Shown piece after piece: positions 52,824-63,070 of a DNA stretch of 64,000 nucleotides. The notes under the pieces were generated by a model. It did no database searches, was not told the DNA's origin, and saw nothing but the letters and a program-made list of their open reading frames with translations. A program made the translations under genes and the position numbers. Origin of the DNA: JACPYM01 sp963699175 (GTDB lineage Bacteria; Acidobacteriota; Blastocatellia; RBC074). The stretch covers positions 7,316,001 through 7,380,000 of the forward strand of contig OY969418.1 in assembly GCA_963699175.1 (NCBI GenBank), read 5' to 3'. Within the stretch, counting starts at the first letter, position 1, and each line of letters starts with the position of its first letter.

Positions 52824-54632
52824 CTACTTAATCCTGATTCGCAAAACATTCGTTAGCTTGCCTTCTACCGCTACAGCAAAATCTACTTGCCCGTAACTCT
52901 TCAGCATGTGGGGTAGGCGCACGTTGACTTGATCCAAGCCCGCCAATCCCTCCACCGCACCGGCAAAAAGCACGGGAACTTCAACGTCGCTGACCTGCGC
53001 GCTGACCACTTCAAGCGAGCGGCGATTGCGCAGTCCGGTGCCATACGCGATCAGAAAGACCTGTTCCCCTCCGTCGTATAGATCAATTGGAGCGCTGACG
53101 AATTGATTACCCTGCCGCACAGCCAATGGTTCATAGACCTGCGTGCCATCTGCTTTGATGCGCAAGAGAACAGCCGCCGGAACTCCGCTTCCATTGGCAT
53201 TGGCCGCAAAGAGCGCGGGTGCAACCGGCTCAATCGTCACTGTGCCGCTGGCGAGCCTGCCAGTCGCATTCGTCACGATCACTGTCGCCGGGCCTGGGGC
53301 GACACCGGCGGGCATTAAGTAATTGATCTGTTCCGGCGAAACGAAGAAGAGCGGGGCGAAGAAATCTTTGTTCGTACGGTCGCGCACCGTTACCGTCGTG
53401 CCCGCCAAATTGATAGGCAGCGGCAGCGTGGCTGCTTCCGCGTGTGCGGCCAGTTCGGTACCGAAGGCGGCAACGATAGAATCGCTTGCTAGCGCCCCGC
53501 TGGTGAAACTCGCCGCCGACACACTCGCCAACGCTGCCGCGCCGCCCAGCAATTCTTTTACGTTCGCGCGTAGGCTCGGAAACAGCGAATAGAGCGCATC
53601 GCCCGGACATTCGGTCGGACTCGGTCCGTCGCGGTGGCCAGAGATGTTGTTCAACTCCAGGCCCGACGCCGTATGGCGCGACTGGCCCAGCGGGTCAATC
53701 GCGCGCTGACTGGATTTCCACGCCAGGATGCGGCGCAAGCTGGTCAAAGCTTTTTCCGCCGGTGTCACGTCGGTGAACGTGCCGATCATCGAGACGCCCA
53801 TCGTCCCGGCGTTGACGCTACTGAAATGCGCGCCCAACACGTTATCGCCGCCTGCACGCCCTTCGTAGATTACGCCGTCCGGGTCAATCAGATAGTTATA
53901 GCCGATGTCTGCCCAGCCGTTCGTAAAGATGTGAAAGTTCCAGATGCTGCGCACCACCGCCGCCCAATCATTATTGGTCGCTGTATTGCCAGTCGCCGTG
54001 TGATGCACGATCAGATGCGTCACCGTCGTGTAGCTCAACGCGCCGTGCGTCGTCACTTGTCCGTCAGGGCAGCCCCACTCGGTGCGCGTGACGACAGAGG
54101 GTTTGGGATAATTTGGCAAAGCCTGTTCATTGCTCATGGTTTCTGATTGTTTGGCGCGGATGCGATCCAGCATCGTGCGCGTTGTTGCGCCAGGGCTGAT
54201 GAAATGAAAGCGCAAACTTCTAGTCGCAGGCAAGAGGTCTCCCGGCTTAGCGCCACTCAGGCGAAATTCAATCAAGCGCGTCCGCGCGTCCAGCAAAGCC
54301 AGATTGCTGACGAGTATGCCTGCTTCAACTGTCGCGTCTTGATTGAATGGCAAAACAAACCACTCACTCCAGCCTGCGCCATCAACTGAAGTGCGCAGGC
54401 TCAACTGTGATTTAGCCTCAGCTACGCCTGATGAATGCCAAGTTACACCCAAGGCCAAAAAGGGTTCAGCTTTTTCAAGCGGCACGTCGAGCACGGCGGA
54501 GAAACTCGCGCGGCTCGTACTTGAAAAAGTGATTGTGCTGTGCCGAACCTCCGGCGCTCTGACAGGCTGTTGTGCTAGAATATGCGCCGAAAGCAGCACG
54601 AGAGACAGACTGACCCACAGAATTGCTTTCAT
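52824..54632 (-). CDS. Secreted PGRP-type N-acetylmuramoyl-L-alanine amidase with TIGR03437-type domain
   Basis: The 602 residues begin with a signal peptide (about 1-20). After a beta-sandwich-like region (30-150) comes an amidase_2/PGRP domain (about 175-370): 'VVTRTEWGCPDGQVTT', 'HLIVHHTATGNTATNNDWAA', 'GWADIGYNYLIDPDGVIYEG', 'RAGGDNVLGAHFSSVN', 'NISGHRDGPSPTECPGDALY'. Zinc-ligand histidines and the tyrosine are present. The end is the acidobacterial module ('FFAPLFFVSPEQINYLMPAG', 'FLIAYGTGLRNRRS', 'GLDQVNVRLPHMLKSYGQ'). It probably cleaves peptidoglycan stem peptides outside the cell. Confidence 0.92.
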   Translation of the reverse strand: MKAILWVSLSLVLLSAHILAQQPVRAPEVRHSTITFSSTSRASFSAVLDVPLEKAEPFLALGVTWHSSGVAEAKSQLSLRTSVDGAGWSEWFVLPFNQDATVEAGILVSNLALLDARTRLIEFRLSGAKPGDLLPATRSLRFHFISPGATTRTMLDRIRAKQSETMSNEQALPNYPKPSVVTRTEWGCPDGQVTTHGALSYTTVTHLIVHHTATGNTATNNDWAAVVRSIWNFHIFTNGWADIGYNYLIDPDGVIYEGRAGGDNVLGAHFSSVNAGTMGVSMIGTFTDVTPAEKALTSLRRILAWKSSQRAIDPLGQSRHTASGLELNNISGHRDGPSPTECPGDALYSLFPSLRANVKELLGGAAALASVSAASFTSGALASDSIVAAFGTELAAHAEAATLPLPINLAGTTVTVRDRTNKDFFAPLFFVSPEQINYLMPAGVAPGPATVIVTNATGRLASGTVTIEPVAPALFAANANGSGVPAAVLLRIKADGTQVYEPLAVRQGNQFVSAPIDLYDGGEQVFLIAYGTGLRNRRSLEVVSAQVSDVEVPVLFAGAVEGLAGLDQVNVRLPHMLKSYGQVDFAVAVEGKLTNVLRIRIK

Positions 54633-54789
54633 ATTTTCCCGCCTGGATTCGTTTGACGTTGCTGGTTATAGCACAAAGAAAACTGACCACGAAGCTGCTC
54701 GCGCCGGTACAGAACCGGAAGTGATAGCGACCGGGTGCGGTGGCGCTTGGAAGCGTCCGTTGTCAGGCCTACCCGGTCTGGAGGAAGTT

Positions 54790-55815
54790 ATGCGCTACGT
54801 CAACAATCCGCCCAATCCCTGGCTCACCACACATCCCGAATGGATCGGCGAACCGCCCGAAGCCAAGCTCGAAGTTTTTGAAGAGACGGCCACGCGCACG
54901 ATCATCAACAAGAACGACAGCCCGGACATTCCCTTCGATTACTCGGTCAACTGTTATCGCGGCTGCCCGCACGCTTGCACCTATTGTTTCTCGCGCCCGA
55001 AGCACGAGTTTTTAGGCTTTGGCGCGGGCACCGACTTCGAGCGCAAGATCGTCGCCAAAGTCAACGCGCCGAAACTCCTGCGCGAAGAGCTGATGAAGAA
55101 GCGTTGGAAAGGCGACACGCTGGTCTTCTCATTCACGTCCGACCCTTACGTGCCACTCGAAGCCAACTACAAGCTTACGCGGCAATGTCTGGAAGTCTGT
55201 CTGGAGTTTCGCAACCCGGTCGGCCTCATCACCAAATCGGCCTTGATCCGCCGCGATCTGGAACTCATCAAACAACTCTCGGAAGTCGCCGACGTGATGA
55301 TTCACTTCACGATTCCGTTTCTGGATCACGATGTCGTGCGCGCGATTGAACCCGGCGCGCCTTTCCCCGAAGCGCGCTTCAGTGCGATGAAAGATTTTGC
55401 CGACGCGGGTGTGGAAGTCGGCTTGAGCATCTCGCCGATCATTCCCGGCTTGAACGAACACGCGATTCCCGAGTTGCTGGCGCGAGGGCGTGAATGCGGC
55501 GCGCAATCGGCTTTTATCAACTTGCTGCGCTTGCCTGGCAGCGTTGAGCCGTACTTCTTGGAACGGCTGCAAGCGACGATGCCGCTGCGCTACCAGAAGA
55601 TTGTCAACCGCATTCAAGAAGTAAAAGGCGGCGTCCTCAATCGTTCTGACTTCTTCACGAGGATGAAAGGCGAAGGCGAGTTTTGGAAGATGGTGGTGAA
55701 GTCATTTGAGATTCACTCGCGGCGGCTGGGCTATAACAATCGGCGTTACGTGACACGAGTGCGACACGATAGTTTCAGAAGACCGAGCGCGCAGGGGAGT
55801 TTGTTTGAGGATTGA
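54790..55815 (+). CDS. PA0069-family radical SAM protein (SplB-like)
   Basis: ATG 54790 follows TGGAGGAAGTT; longer upstream readings cross the divergent promoter region and are rejected. The 341 residues have 'PFDYSVNCYRGCPHACTYCF', with the CxxxCxxC iron-sulfur motif, then 'RPKHEFLGFGAGTDFERKIV', 'LVFSFTSDPYVPLEANYKLT', 'VGLITKSALIRRDLELIKQL', 'PGLNEHAIPELLARGRECGA' and 'NRSDFFTRMKGEGEFW'. This family resembles spore photoproduct lyase but is of unknown function in most bacteria. It is divergent from the amidase gene. Confidence 0.92.
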   Translation: MRYVNNPPNPWLTTHPEWIGEPPEAKLEVFEETATRTIINKNDSPDIPFDYSVNCYRGCPHACTYCFSRPKHEFLGFGAGTDFERKIVAKVNAPKLLREELMKKRWKGDTLVFSFTSDPYVPLEANYKLTRQCLEVCLEFRNPVGLITKSALIRRDLELIKQLSEVADVMIHFTIPFLDHDVVRAIEPGAPFPEARFSAMKDFADAGVEVGLSISPIIPGLNEHAIPELLARGRECGAQSAFINLLRLPGSVEPYFLERLQATMPLRYQKIVNRIQEVKGGVLNRSDFFTRMKGEGEFWKMVVKSFEIHSRRLGYNNRRYVTRVRHDSFRRPSAQGSLFED

Positions 55816-56216
55816 GAATATAAGAGCGAGAGTAGCTATAGAATTCAAGAAATTGAGCATCAGCAACATTGAGACAGGGACAGTAGACAGAATTGACAAG
55901 CTTTTCCAGGATTGGTCAATGGTGATAGGTCGCTCGCTTGCTTTCATCCTGCACAATTCTGTCAATCCTGTCCAAATGTTTTGTGGCTTGATTTAGACAG
56001 GATTGCTGACTGCGTTCGGTTGGAATACGGCAAGCCTTGAGCTGGCGCGGCAACGGCCAACCATCGAGAGTTACTTCAGCAAGCGCGAGCCAGAGATTCT
56101 CTGGCTCGCGCTCCATTTTGCTCCTTCCGTTTCGCTTCTTTAGCGGCTAGACTGCGGCCTGCGGAAATCGGCCATTAAAATATCAAGTCTTGGGCCGTTC
56201 ACTAGAAGGAATAACG
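55816..56216. other. 400-bp gap with a strong hairpin, no gene recognised
   Basis: GCGCGAGCCAGA (56083-56094) pairs with TCTGGCTCGCGC (56100-56111) around GATTC, and is followed by CATTTTG, so it may be a terminator. A degenerate inverted repeat with ACAGAATTGACA and TGTCAATCCTGTCC lies at about 55885-55975. A 63-codon frame there has no family resemblance. Confidence 0.55.
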
Positions 56217-58325
56217 ATGAAGGTGCGCCTACTTATTTCACTTGTTCTGGTTTGTGCGACGCTGTTCCTAGTCGGCGAATCAATCTATTCGAACACGCCA
56301 CTGCCGCAAGCCAGTCAATCAACAGCGCAGCGCAAAATCGCGCCGTGGGTACTGGAGCGCACTGCCGACGGCAAGCAAGCCGAGTTTCTCGTCATCCTCG
56401 CTGACAAGGCCGACTTGAGCGGCGCAAAAGAGTTTCAGACCAAGCGTGAGAAAGGGCGTTTTGTACGCGACGCGCTTTTCGCCAAAGCGCAACAGACGCA
56501 AGCGCCGCTGCTCGCCTGGCTGCGTGCGCGCGGCATCGCACATCGTTCGTTCTACATCGTCAACGCAATCTGGGTCAGAGCCACGCGCGCCACCATGCTT
56601 CAGATCGCCGCGCGTGCCGAGGTCGCGCGCATCGAAGGCAATCCGAGAATTCGCAACCTCGAACCCGTCAAGCCGACTGAAGCAGAACTGCAAGCGGCGC
56701 TCAACGCCGTCGCGGCTCCGCAGGCCATCGAGCTGGGCGTGACCTACATTCGCGCGCCGGAAGTCTGGGCGCAGGGCTTCACTGGTCAAGGCATCGTCAT
56801 CGGCGGCGCGGACACGGGCGTTAAGTGGGATCATCCGGCGCTCAAGAATCATTATCGCGGTTGGAACGGCTCGTCAGCCGATCACAACTACAACTGGCAT
56901 GACAGTATTCATTCGGGCGGCGGGTTGTGCGGACCGAACTCGCCGACCCCATGCGATGACGACGTTTCCTCCCCTAATCATGGCACGCACACGCTCGGTA
57001 CGGCGGTGGGCGATGACGGCGGCACTAATCAGATCGGCGTCGCACCCGGCGCAAAATTCATCGCCTGCCGCAATATGGATCGTGGCAATGGCACGCCTGC
57101 AACCTACATCGAATGCATGGAGTGGTTTCTCGCGCCTTATCCGGTGGGTGGCAATACGTCGCAGGGCGATGCGTCCAAGTCGCCCGACATCACAACCAAC
57201 TCGTGGGGTTGTCCACCTTCAGAGGGCTGCGCGCCCGGTACGCTGCAAACCGCCATCGAAGCGCAACGCGCCGCCGGCATTATGACCGTAGTCGCAGCGG
57301 GCAATAGCGGTTCGGCCTGCTCAACTGTGGTAGACCCGCCCTCACTTTACGACGCGGCCTACACCATCGGCGCGATTATTTCGGGCGCTGGGACGATTGC
57401 TTCATTCAGCAGTCGCGGCCCGGTGACGATTGACGGCAGCAATCGGCGCAAGCCCGACATCACTGCGCCCGGCGTAGGCGTGCGTTCTTCGGTGGGCAGC
57501 AGTAGCTATACATCTTTAAGCGGCACTTCAATGGCCACGCCACACGTGGCCGGCGCGATAGCCTTGCTCTGGTCGGCGCACACTGAGTTGCGCCATCAAA
57601 TCACTGCCACCGAGGACATCCTAAACGAGGCCGCGGTGGATGTTGCCAGCACTTTGTGTAGTAGTAGCGGCGTCCCGAACAATGTGTATGGCTTCGGACG
57701 ATTGGACATCAAAGCCGCAGTGGATTTGGCAGCGGCTTTGGTGCTGAGAATTGACAGTGTGACGCCACCAGCAGGGCGAACTTTAGGTGGGCAGCCGATC
57801 AAGTTGGCAGGGGCATTCGCCAACTTATTGAGTGTGACGGTGGGTGGAAACTCCGCCACCTGGGACTACACTAATGGGCCGAGCGATACAAGCATGATTA
57901 CTGTCACTACGCCAGCACACGCCGTTGGAGCCGTTGATATAGTTCTGACGCCAAACTCGGGCAGTCCTTATACCAGGACTGCCGCCTTCGCCTATCTGCC
58001 GACCAGCTTCACTGACGACACGCTGGTAGTGGGCGAGACGACGGTCAAAGTCCAACACCTTCTCGAACTGCGTCAGGCGGTGGACGCTTTGCGCGTAGTC
58101 GCCGGATTTGGGCCAGCGACCTGGACTGATCCCACGTTGTCGTCCACGATCACTATAATTAAGGCCGTGCATATTACCGAGTTGCGGACAAACTTGGAGA
58201 ACGTCGCGCTGTCGCTCGGCTACTCCGCTGTAGCATACATTGACCCAATGCTCAGTGGTGGTTTTGTGATCAAGCAGGTACACATTGAGGAACTACGCCA
58301 GCGCATTCGAGCTATCGCTGGCTGA
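56217..58325 (+). CDS. Secreted S8 (subtilisin-like) serine protease
   Basis: ATG 56217 (AGAAGGAATAACG) gives 702 residues: signal peptide, an I9-like propeptide region (about 40-160: 'AEFLVILADKADLSGAKEFQ', 'SFYIVNAIWVRATRATMLQI'), and a peptidase S8 domain (about 185-510). The triad is Asp199 ('IGGADTGVKWDHPAL'), His255 ('NHGTHTLGT') and Ser in 'LSGTSMATPHVAGAIALLWS'. An IPT/TIG domain ('IDSVTPPAGRTLGGQPIKLA') follows. The C-terminal 100 residues are a duplicated 'HI.ELR' module that is also found on the next gene's product. It is extracellular. Confidence 0.94.
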   Translation: MKVRLLISLVLVCATLFLVGESIYSNTPLPQASQSTAQRKIAPWVLERTADGKQAEFLVILADKADLSGAKEFQTKREKGRFVRDALFAKAQQTQAPLLAWLRARGIAHRSFYIVNAIWVRATRATMLQIAARAEVARIEGNPRIRNLEPVKPTEAELQAALNAVAAPQAIELGVTYIRAPEVWAQGFTGQGIVIGGADTGVKWDHPALKNHYRGWNGSSADHNYNWHDSIHSGGGLCGPNSPTPCDDDVSSPNHGTHTLGTAVGDDGGTNQIGVAPGAKFIACRNMDRGNGTPATYIECMEWFLAPYPVGGNTSQGDASKSPDITTNSWGCPPSEGCAPGTLQTAIEAQRAAGIMTVVAAGNSGSACSTVVDPPSLYDAAYTIGAIISGAGTIASFSSRGPVTIDGSNRRKPDITAPGVGVRSSVGSSSYTSLSGTSMATPHVAGAIALLWSAHTELRHQITATEDILNEAAVDVASTLCSSSGVPNNVYGFGRLDIKAAVDLAAALVLRIDSVTPPAGRTLGGQPIKLAGAFANLLSVTVGGNSATWDYTNGPSDTSMITVTTPAHAVGAVDIVLTPNSGSPYTRTAAFAYLPTSFTDDTLVVGETTVKVQHLLELRQAVDALRVVAGFGPATWTDPTLSSTITIIKAVHITELRTNLENVALSLGYSAVAYIDPMLSGGFVIKQVHIEELRQRIRAIAG

Positions 58326-58401
58326 AAGTCTCTGATCGAGTGAACGTCTCAGTTCACCGATCAGTTCATCGCTTAAATAGATCGCAAAAAATGCTTTGCC
58401 A

Positions 58402-58496
58402 ACCACGAAGAGACGAAGGACACGAAGAAAGCTGAAAAGCCTTGTGCCTGCCTGTTTTCTTCTTTCTATGCTTCGTGCTCTTCGTCTCTTCGTGGT
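58402..58496. repeat. Imperfect inverted repeat (ACCACGAAGAGACGAAG type)
   Basis: Arm 58402-58427 (ACCACGAAGAGACGAAGGAC...) opposes 58471-58496 with two mismatches in 26. It lies between the two protease genes and could terminate the first. Related 'CCACGAAG..ACGAAG' palindromes are widespread in environmental bacteria. Confidence 0.85.
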
Positions 58497-58551
58497 GGAA
58501 AAATTGTGTCAACGAACCCTACTTAGTTACTCTGGTTTCTTTTGATTTTTT

Positions 58552-61158
58552 ATGAGCAAACGTTTCAATCACCCCCGTTACCTTTCATTGCGCAAAACTC
58601 TCTTCTGGTTTGTCTGCGCGCTCTTCATCTTCACACTGATCGCAGCCGTACTTTCTATTCGGAATACTCAAGCGTCAGCGCAAACCAATGCCCAATCCTC
58701 TGACGGGGTATGGAAATTCATAGCAGAATCTTCGATCATCGTCAGAGGTGAGCGATTGATTATCCCGCAGGTTTATCAGACAGCGCAGGTCAACGAAGCG
58801 GCCTTAAGACAACTACTGGATAAAGCCCCACTGGAATTCACGCAGGAAGCCAAGGACAACAGGATAACGCTCGCGTTGCCTCTGCCTGATGGCCGCTTCT
58901 CCACCTTCCGCATTGAAAAATCACCTATTATGGAACCGGGGCTGGCGGTTAAATTTCCTGAAATCAAAACCTATCGCGGGCAGGGGGTTGACGACCTAAC
59001 GGCCACGGTTCGTTTTGATTTAACTCCTGCCGGTTTTCACGCGCTGATTCTGGCGGAACGTGGCTCGATTTTTATTGATCCTTATTCAAAAGGCGATACG
59101 GCAAATTACATAATTTATTTCAAAGCCGATTACCGCAATGACGACAAATCATTTCAATGTTTCTTTGAAAACCCTGGCCGACCGCCGCGCAGAACTAATC
59201 AGCCCGCCGCGCCCAATGTTGTGAATGGCGCGACGCTGCGCACCTATCGTCTGGCTTTGGCTGCGAACGGCGAATACACCATGACCAAGGGCGGAACAGT
59301 TGCGGGAGCGTTGTCAGCGATGACGACGACGATGAATCGCGTAAATGAAGTTTATGAACGAGAGCTGGCGGTTCGCCTGATACTTGTCGCCAATGAGGAC
59401 TTGATTATTTACACGAACGCCGCGACCGACCCGTACTCGAACTCGAACGGCTTCCTAGCCTTGAACCAGAACCAGGCGAATCTGGATGTGGTCATTACCA
59501 GCGCGAACTACGACATCGGGCACGTCTTTACGACAGGCAGCGGCGGGGTTGCCGGCTTGGAAGTGGTTTGTGTGAGCGGAGTAAAAGCCCAAGGCACCAC
59601 TGGTCTTTCTGATCCGAGCGGCGATGTCTTTGCCATAGATTATGTGGCGCACGAGATGGGGCATCAATTTGGCGGCAACCACACGTTTAATGGAACGACC
59701 AGCAACTGTGGCGGCGCCAACCGTGAACCTTCTGCCGCTTATGAGCCTGGCAGCGGTTCAACGATTATGGCTTACGCAGGTATCTGCGGCGCGCAAAACC
59801 TGCAATCAAACAGTAACGATTATTTTCACGTGAAGAGCCTGGAAGAGATTGGCGCCTTCATTGCATCAACTACTTGTGATCAGGAAACCAGCACAGGCAA
59901 CACTGTGCCAACCGTGAGCGCGGGAGCAACGGTGACCATCCCTAAAGGCACTCCCTTTACTTTGACGGCTACCGGTAACGATGCCAATGGCGATGCGATA
60001 ACTTATTGCTGGGAAGAATATGATTTGGGAGATGCTTCACCACCGGATAATGATGCGGATGGGATCGCCAGACCGATCTTCCGCTCGTTTAATCCAACCA
60101 CAAATCCTTCGCGTACCTTTCCAAAACTTTCCGATCTGTTAAACAACACATCAACTATTGGCGAAGTCCTGCCGGCGATCACCCGCACCATGAATTTCCA
60201 AGTTACGGTTCGTGACAATCGTGCTGGCGGAGGCGGTATCAATACAGCTACGAAGCAAGTTATTGTCAACGCAACTACCGGGCCTTTTTTAGTAACACAA
60301 CCAAATACGGCAGTAACTTGGGCTGCCGGAAGCCAACAGACAGTTACCTGGAATGTAGCAGGCACTACTAACGCTCCTGTGAGCGCAGCTAATGTCAAGA
60401 TTTCATTTTCAACCGATGGCGGCAATACTTTCCCAACAGTGCTGATTGCCAGTACCCCCAATGACGGGTCAGAGAATATTACTGTCCCTAATACGCCAAC
60501 CTCTACGGCGCGCATTAAAATAGAGGCGGTCGGTAACATCTTTTTCGACATATCCAATGTCAACTTTACCATCGGCGCTGCCACAACACTGGCAATTAAC
60601 AGCGTCATCCCGCCCGCCGGGCGTATTTCCGGCGGACAACCAGTCAAGATAGCTGGCATATTCCCTAACTCATTTACCGTGACAGTGGGCGGCGTCTCCG
60701 CCAACTGGGTCTTCTCTAGCGGCATGAGCGAGATTACTGTCACTACCCCGGCCCACGCCGTCGGGGCTGTTGATATAGTTTTGACGCCAACTGCGGGCAG
60801 CCCCTACACCAAGGCCAACGCCTTCGGCTATTTGCCGATCAGCTTCACTGACGACACGCTGGTGGTGGGCGAGACGACGGCTAAGGCGCAACACATCCTT
60901 GAACTGCGGCAGGCGGTGGACGTTTTGCGCGCGGTCGCGGGACAGGGGGCTGCGGCTTGGAGTGATTCTACGCTCACCCCCACCAGCACGCTGATCAAGG
61001 CGGCGCACATTACCGAGTTGCGGACGAATTTTGAGAGCGTCGTAGCGACGCTCGGCTATTCTCCCGGAACATATACTGACCCGACGCTCAGTGGTTTGGT
61101 GATCAAGCGAGTACACATCGAAGAATTGCGCCAGCGTATTCGGGCCATTGCGGGCTGA
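58552..61158 (+). CDS. Secreted reprolysin-like metalloprotease
   Basis: The 868 residues have an N-terminal membrane/signal segment (about 12-35: 'TLFWFVCALFIFTLIAAVLS') and a propeptide ('SIIVRGERLIIPQVYQ'). The metzincin domain (about 225-450) has 'RTYRLALAANGEYTMTKGGT', 'VAHEMGHQFGGNHTFNG' (HExxHxxGxxH) and the Met-turn 'GSTIMAYAGICG'. Cadherin/Ig-like domains follow ('TVPTVSAGATVTIPKGTPFT', 'TVTWNVAGTTNAPVSAANVK'), then IPT/TIG ('INSVIPPAGRISGGQPVKIA') and the same duplicated C-terminal module as the S8 protease. It is extracellular and probably a digestive or surface protease. Confidence 0.93.
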   Translation: MSKRFNHPRYLSLRKTLFWFVCALFIFTLIAAVLSIRNTQASAQTNAQSSDGVWKFIAESSIIVRGERLIIPQVYQTAQVNEAALRQLLDKAPLEFTQEAKDNRITLALPLPDGRFSTFRIEKSPIMEPGLAVKFPEIKTYRGQGVDDLTATVRFDLTPAGFHALILAERGSIFIDPYSKGDTANYIIYFKADYRNDDKSFQCFFENPGRPPRRTNQPAAPNVVNGATLRTYRLALAANGEYTMTKGGTVAGALSAMTTTMNRVNEVYERELAVRLILVANEDLIIYTNAATDPYSNSNGFLALNQNQANLDVVITSANYDIGHVFTTGSGGVAGLEVVCVSGVKAQGTTGLSDPSGDVFAIDYVAHEMGHQFGGNHTFNGTTSNCGGANREPSAAYEPGSGSTIMAYAGICGAQNLQSNSNDYFHVKSLEEIGAFIASTTCDQETSTGNTVPTVSAGATVTIPKGTPFTLTATGNDANGDAITYCWEEYDLGDASPPDNDADGIARPIFRSFNPTTNPSRTFPKLSDLLNNTSTIGEVLPAITRTMNFQVTVRDNRAGGGGINTATKQVIVNATTGPFLVTQPNTAVTWAAGSQQTVTWNVAGTTNAPVSAANVKISFSTDGGNTFPTVLIASTPNDGSENITVPNTPTSTARIKIEAVGNIFFDISNVNFTIGAATTLAINSVIPPAGRISGGQPVKIAGIFPNSFTVTVGGVSANWVFSSGMSEITVTTPAHAVGAVDIVLTPTAGSPYTKANAFGYLPISFTDDTLVVGETTAKAQHILELRQAVDVLRAVAGQGAAAWSDSTLTPTSTLIKAAHITELRTNFESVVATLGYSPGTYTDPTLSGLVIKRVHIEELRQRIRAIAG

Positions 61159-61189
61159 GGTAACGGGTCAGTAAGAGGCTGTTTTTGCC

Positions 61190-63070
61190 ATGCAATTTTT
61201 CGATTACTTGGTTTGGTCGCTCGCCCATTTCCTGGTCTGGGCATTGATGCTACTGGCAGCCTTTAGTTTGGGCAGTCTAGGAACGTTTTTCATGCGCCCA
61301 CAGCCTTATCAGTCGTTACTTGAAAGGCTCGTATTTACTGTCGCCTTGGGGTTGGGTTTATGGGCATCGCTGATCTTCGCACTAGGCTTGGTCGGCGCGA
61401 TTTATGCCCCGCTGCTCTGGTTGCTGACGGTTATTATCGCGTTCAGGCAAGTGCTCGCTGTGCTGCCACGGCTTCGGCAGATCAACGTTGAAAACCTGCG
61501 CGACTGGTTGCATAAGCTGCGTTCGGCCACTGCTGTGCCAGTGTGGTTGTTACTGGTGGTGCTAGGCTACGTGGCGATCCCGCTCAGGCTAACACAGTAT
61601 CCGCCGATTCAATGGGACGCGGTTGGCAATCATCTCGTGGTGGCGCGCGAGTATTTGTTGACGCATCGTCTAGCTCTTTATCCAGGTGTGGCGCAGCCCG
61701 TGCTGCCAGCGCTCAACCACCTACTTTTCACCTGGGCAATGGCCTTGCTCGACGACCTGGTCGCACAATTAATCGAATTCACTTTTTTGATGCTGACGGC
61801 GGTCGGTTTGTATCTCTGGGGGAGGCGGGAGAACCGCGAGCTACTGGGACTGGCCGCCGGGGCGCTGTGGCTGGCCCATCCGCTAGTGTTGCAGCTCGGC
61901 GCAAGCGCCTACATTGACGTGGGACTGACTTGCTATGTCTTTCTGGGTTTGTACGCGCTCCGTGTTTTTGCTGAAAGTCGTGAAGCACAATGGCTCGCGT
62001 TGGCCGTCGCTCTGCTCGGAATGGCTGCTGGCTCGAAGATGACGGGGCTGTTCTTTTTCGGGTTAGGGACGCTCCTCGGCCTGTGGCTGGCTTGGCGTGC
62101 GCGCTTAGGTTGGACGGCGCTGGCGAAAGCGTGCGTGATTGGCGGGTTGGTGGCCGCGCCGTGGTACGGACTGATTGCCTATCACACGGGCAATCCGGTT
62201 TGGCCCTTTTTTCCGCAATGGAGTCGCAGTCAATTGATCGGTGGCGAAATGTCCCAGGCGACCATTAGCGGCTTTATGTCCGGAGTCGGAGGTGAGAAGA
62301 CTTGGCTCAACTTCCTCAAGCTTCCTTACAATTTGCTGCGGCGGCAGGAGCTTTTTTTCAAGGACGACAATCGGGGCTACTGGGGAATTATTGCCTTGTG
62401 GCCGGTGGCCTTGCTCGCCCTCATCTGGCGGCGTTCTGAATGGTGGCGAGCCGCAGGCTGGTGGGCTGCTTGGACGCTGGCCTATACCCTATTCTGGTAC
62501 GCGACGGCGTCGTATTTGCGCTATTTGTTACCCGTCGTTCCGTTAATGGGGCTGGTTTTGTATGAGTCAATTGATTATGGATTGAACCGCGCAGATCGAG
62601 CGGGGACTTGGCGCCGGATGTTCTGGATAGTCATGACATTGGCCATGCTGGGATTGAGTCTACCTTTGATCGCGCGGAGTGGCAGGGGGCTGGGTCATTT
62701 GCCGCCAACCAATGCTGCGGCGCGCCAGTCATATCTCAATCGAGTCGGCTATCGCGGTGTGCAATATATAAATGAACACGCCCAGGCGACCGATAAGGTT
62801 TTTATCTTGAATGGCAACTATCTGACTTATTACTTAAAGCCGCGCGTAGTCGGATTCGGTTGGGTGGAGATTGACCCAAACGGCAAGTCTTCAATTCGGT
62901 CGGTAGACACCCGTTGGCTGAGGAAAGTGGAAGAAGAGCAGGTGAACTGGATCATCTTGCAGCACGAAGGGCTTACTGCATCGCCAGACAGCCCATTCGC
63001 CAGCCCCGACGGCCCGCGGTTTGAAAGGGTCTACAGCGATGAGCGGTCTTATGTTTATCGTCGAATGTAA
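61190..63070 (+). CDS. Polytopic membrane glycosyltransferase-like protein (GT39/ArnT-type architecture)
   Basis: The 626 residues have about 11-13 hydrophobic spans (for example 'FLVWALMLLAAFSLGSLGTF', 'VWLLLVVLGYVAIPLRLTQY') and a C-terminal soluble tail of about 110 residues. The first periplasmic loop contains 'YPPIQWDAVGNHLVVAREYL', with an Asp in the position used by lipid-linked sugar transferases of the GT-C fold. 'GRRENRELLGLAAGALWLAH' and 'GASAYIDVGLTCYVFLGLYA' resemble GT39-like proteins. It could add sugars to lipids or proteins at the outer face of the membrane. The donor and acceptor are unknown. Confidence 0.75.
   Translation: MQFFDYLVWSLAHFLVWALMLLAAFSLGSLGTFFMRPQPYQSLLERLVFTVALGLGLWASLIFALGLVGAIYAPLLWLLTVIIAFRQVLAVLPRLRQINVENLRDWLHKLRSATAVPVWLLLVVLGYVAIPLRLTQYPPIQWDAVGNHLVVAREYLLTHRLALYPGVAQPVLPALNHLLFTWAMALLDDLVAQLIEFTFLMLTAVGLYLWGRRENRELLGLAAGALWLAHPLVLQLGASAYIDVGLTCYVFLGLYALRVFAESREAQWLALAVALLGMAAGSKMTGLFFFGLGTLLGLWLAWRARLGWTALAKACVIGGLVAAPWYGLIAYHTGNPVWPFFPQWSRSQLIGGEMSQATISGFMSGVGGEKTWLNFLKLPYNLLRRQELFFKDDNRGYWGIIALWPVALLALIWRRSEWWRAAGWWAAWTLAYTLFWYATASYLRYLLPVVPLMGLVLYESIDYGLNRADRAGTWRRMFWIVMTLAMLGLSLPLIARSGRGLGHLPPTNAAARQSYLNRVGYRGVQYINEHAQATDKVFILNGNYLTYYLKPRVVGFGWVEIDPNGKSSIRSVDTRWLRKVEEEQVNWIILQHEGLTASPDSPFASPDGPRFERVYSDERSYVYRRM

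Noticed and set aside
54343..54789. Longer N-terminus for the radical SAM protein
   Set aside because: It overlaps the 5' end of the amidase gene and a repeat, while a strong ribosome-binding site precedes ATG 54790.
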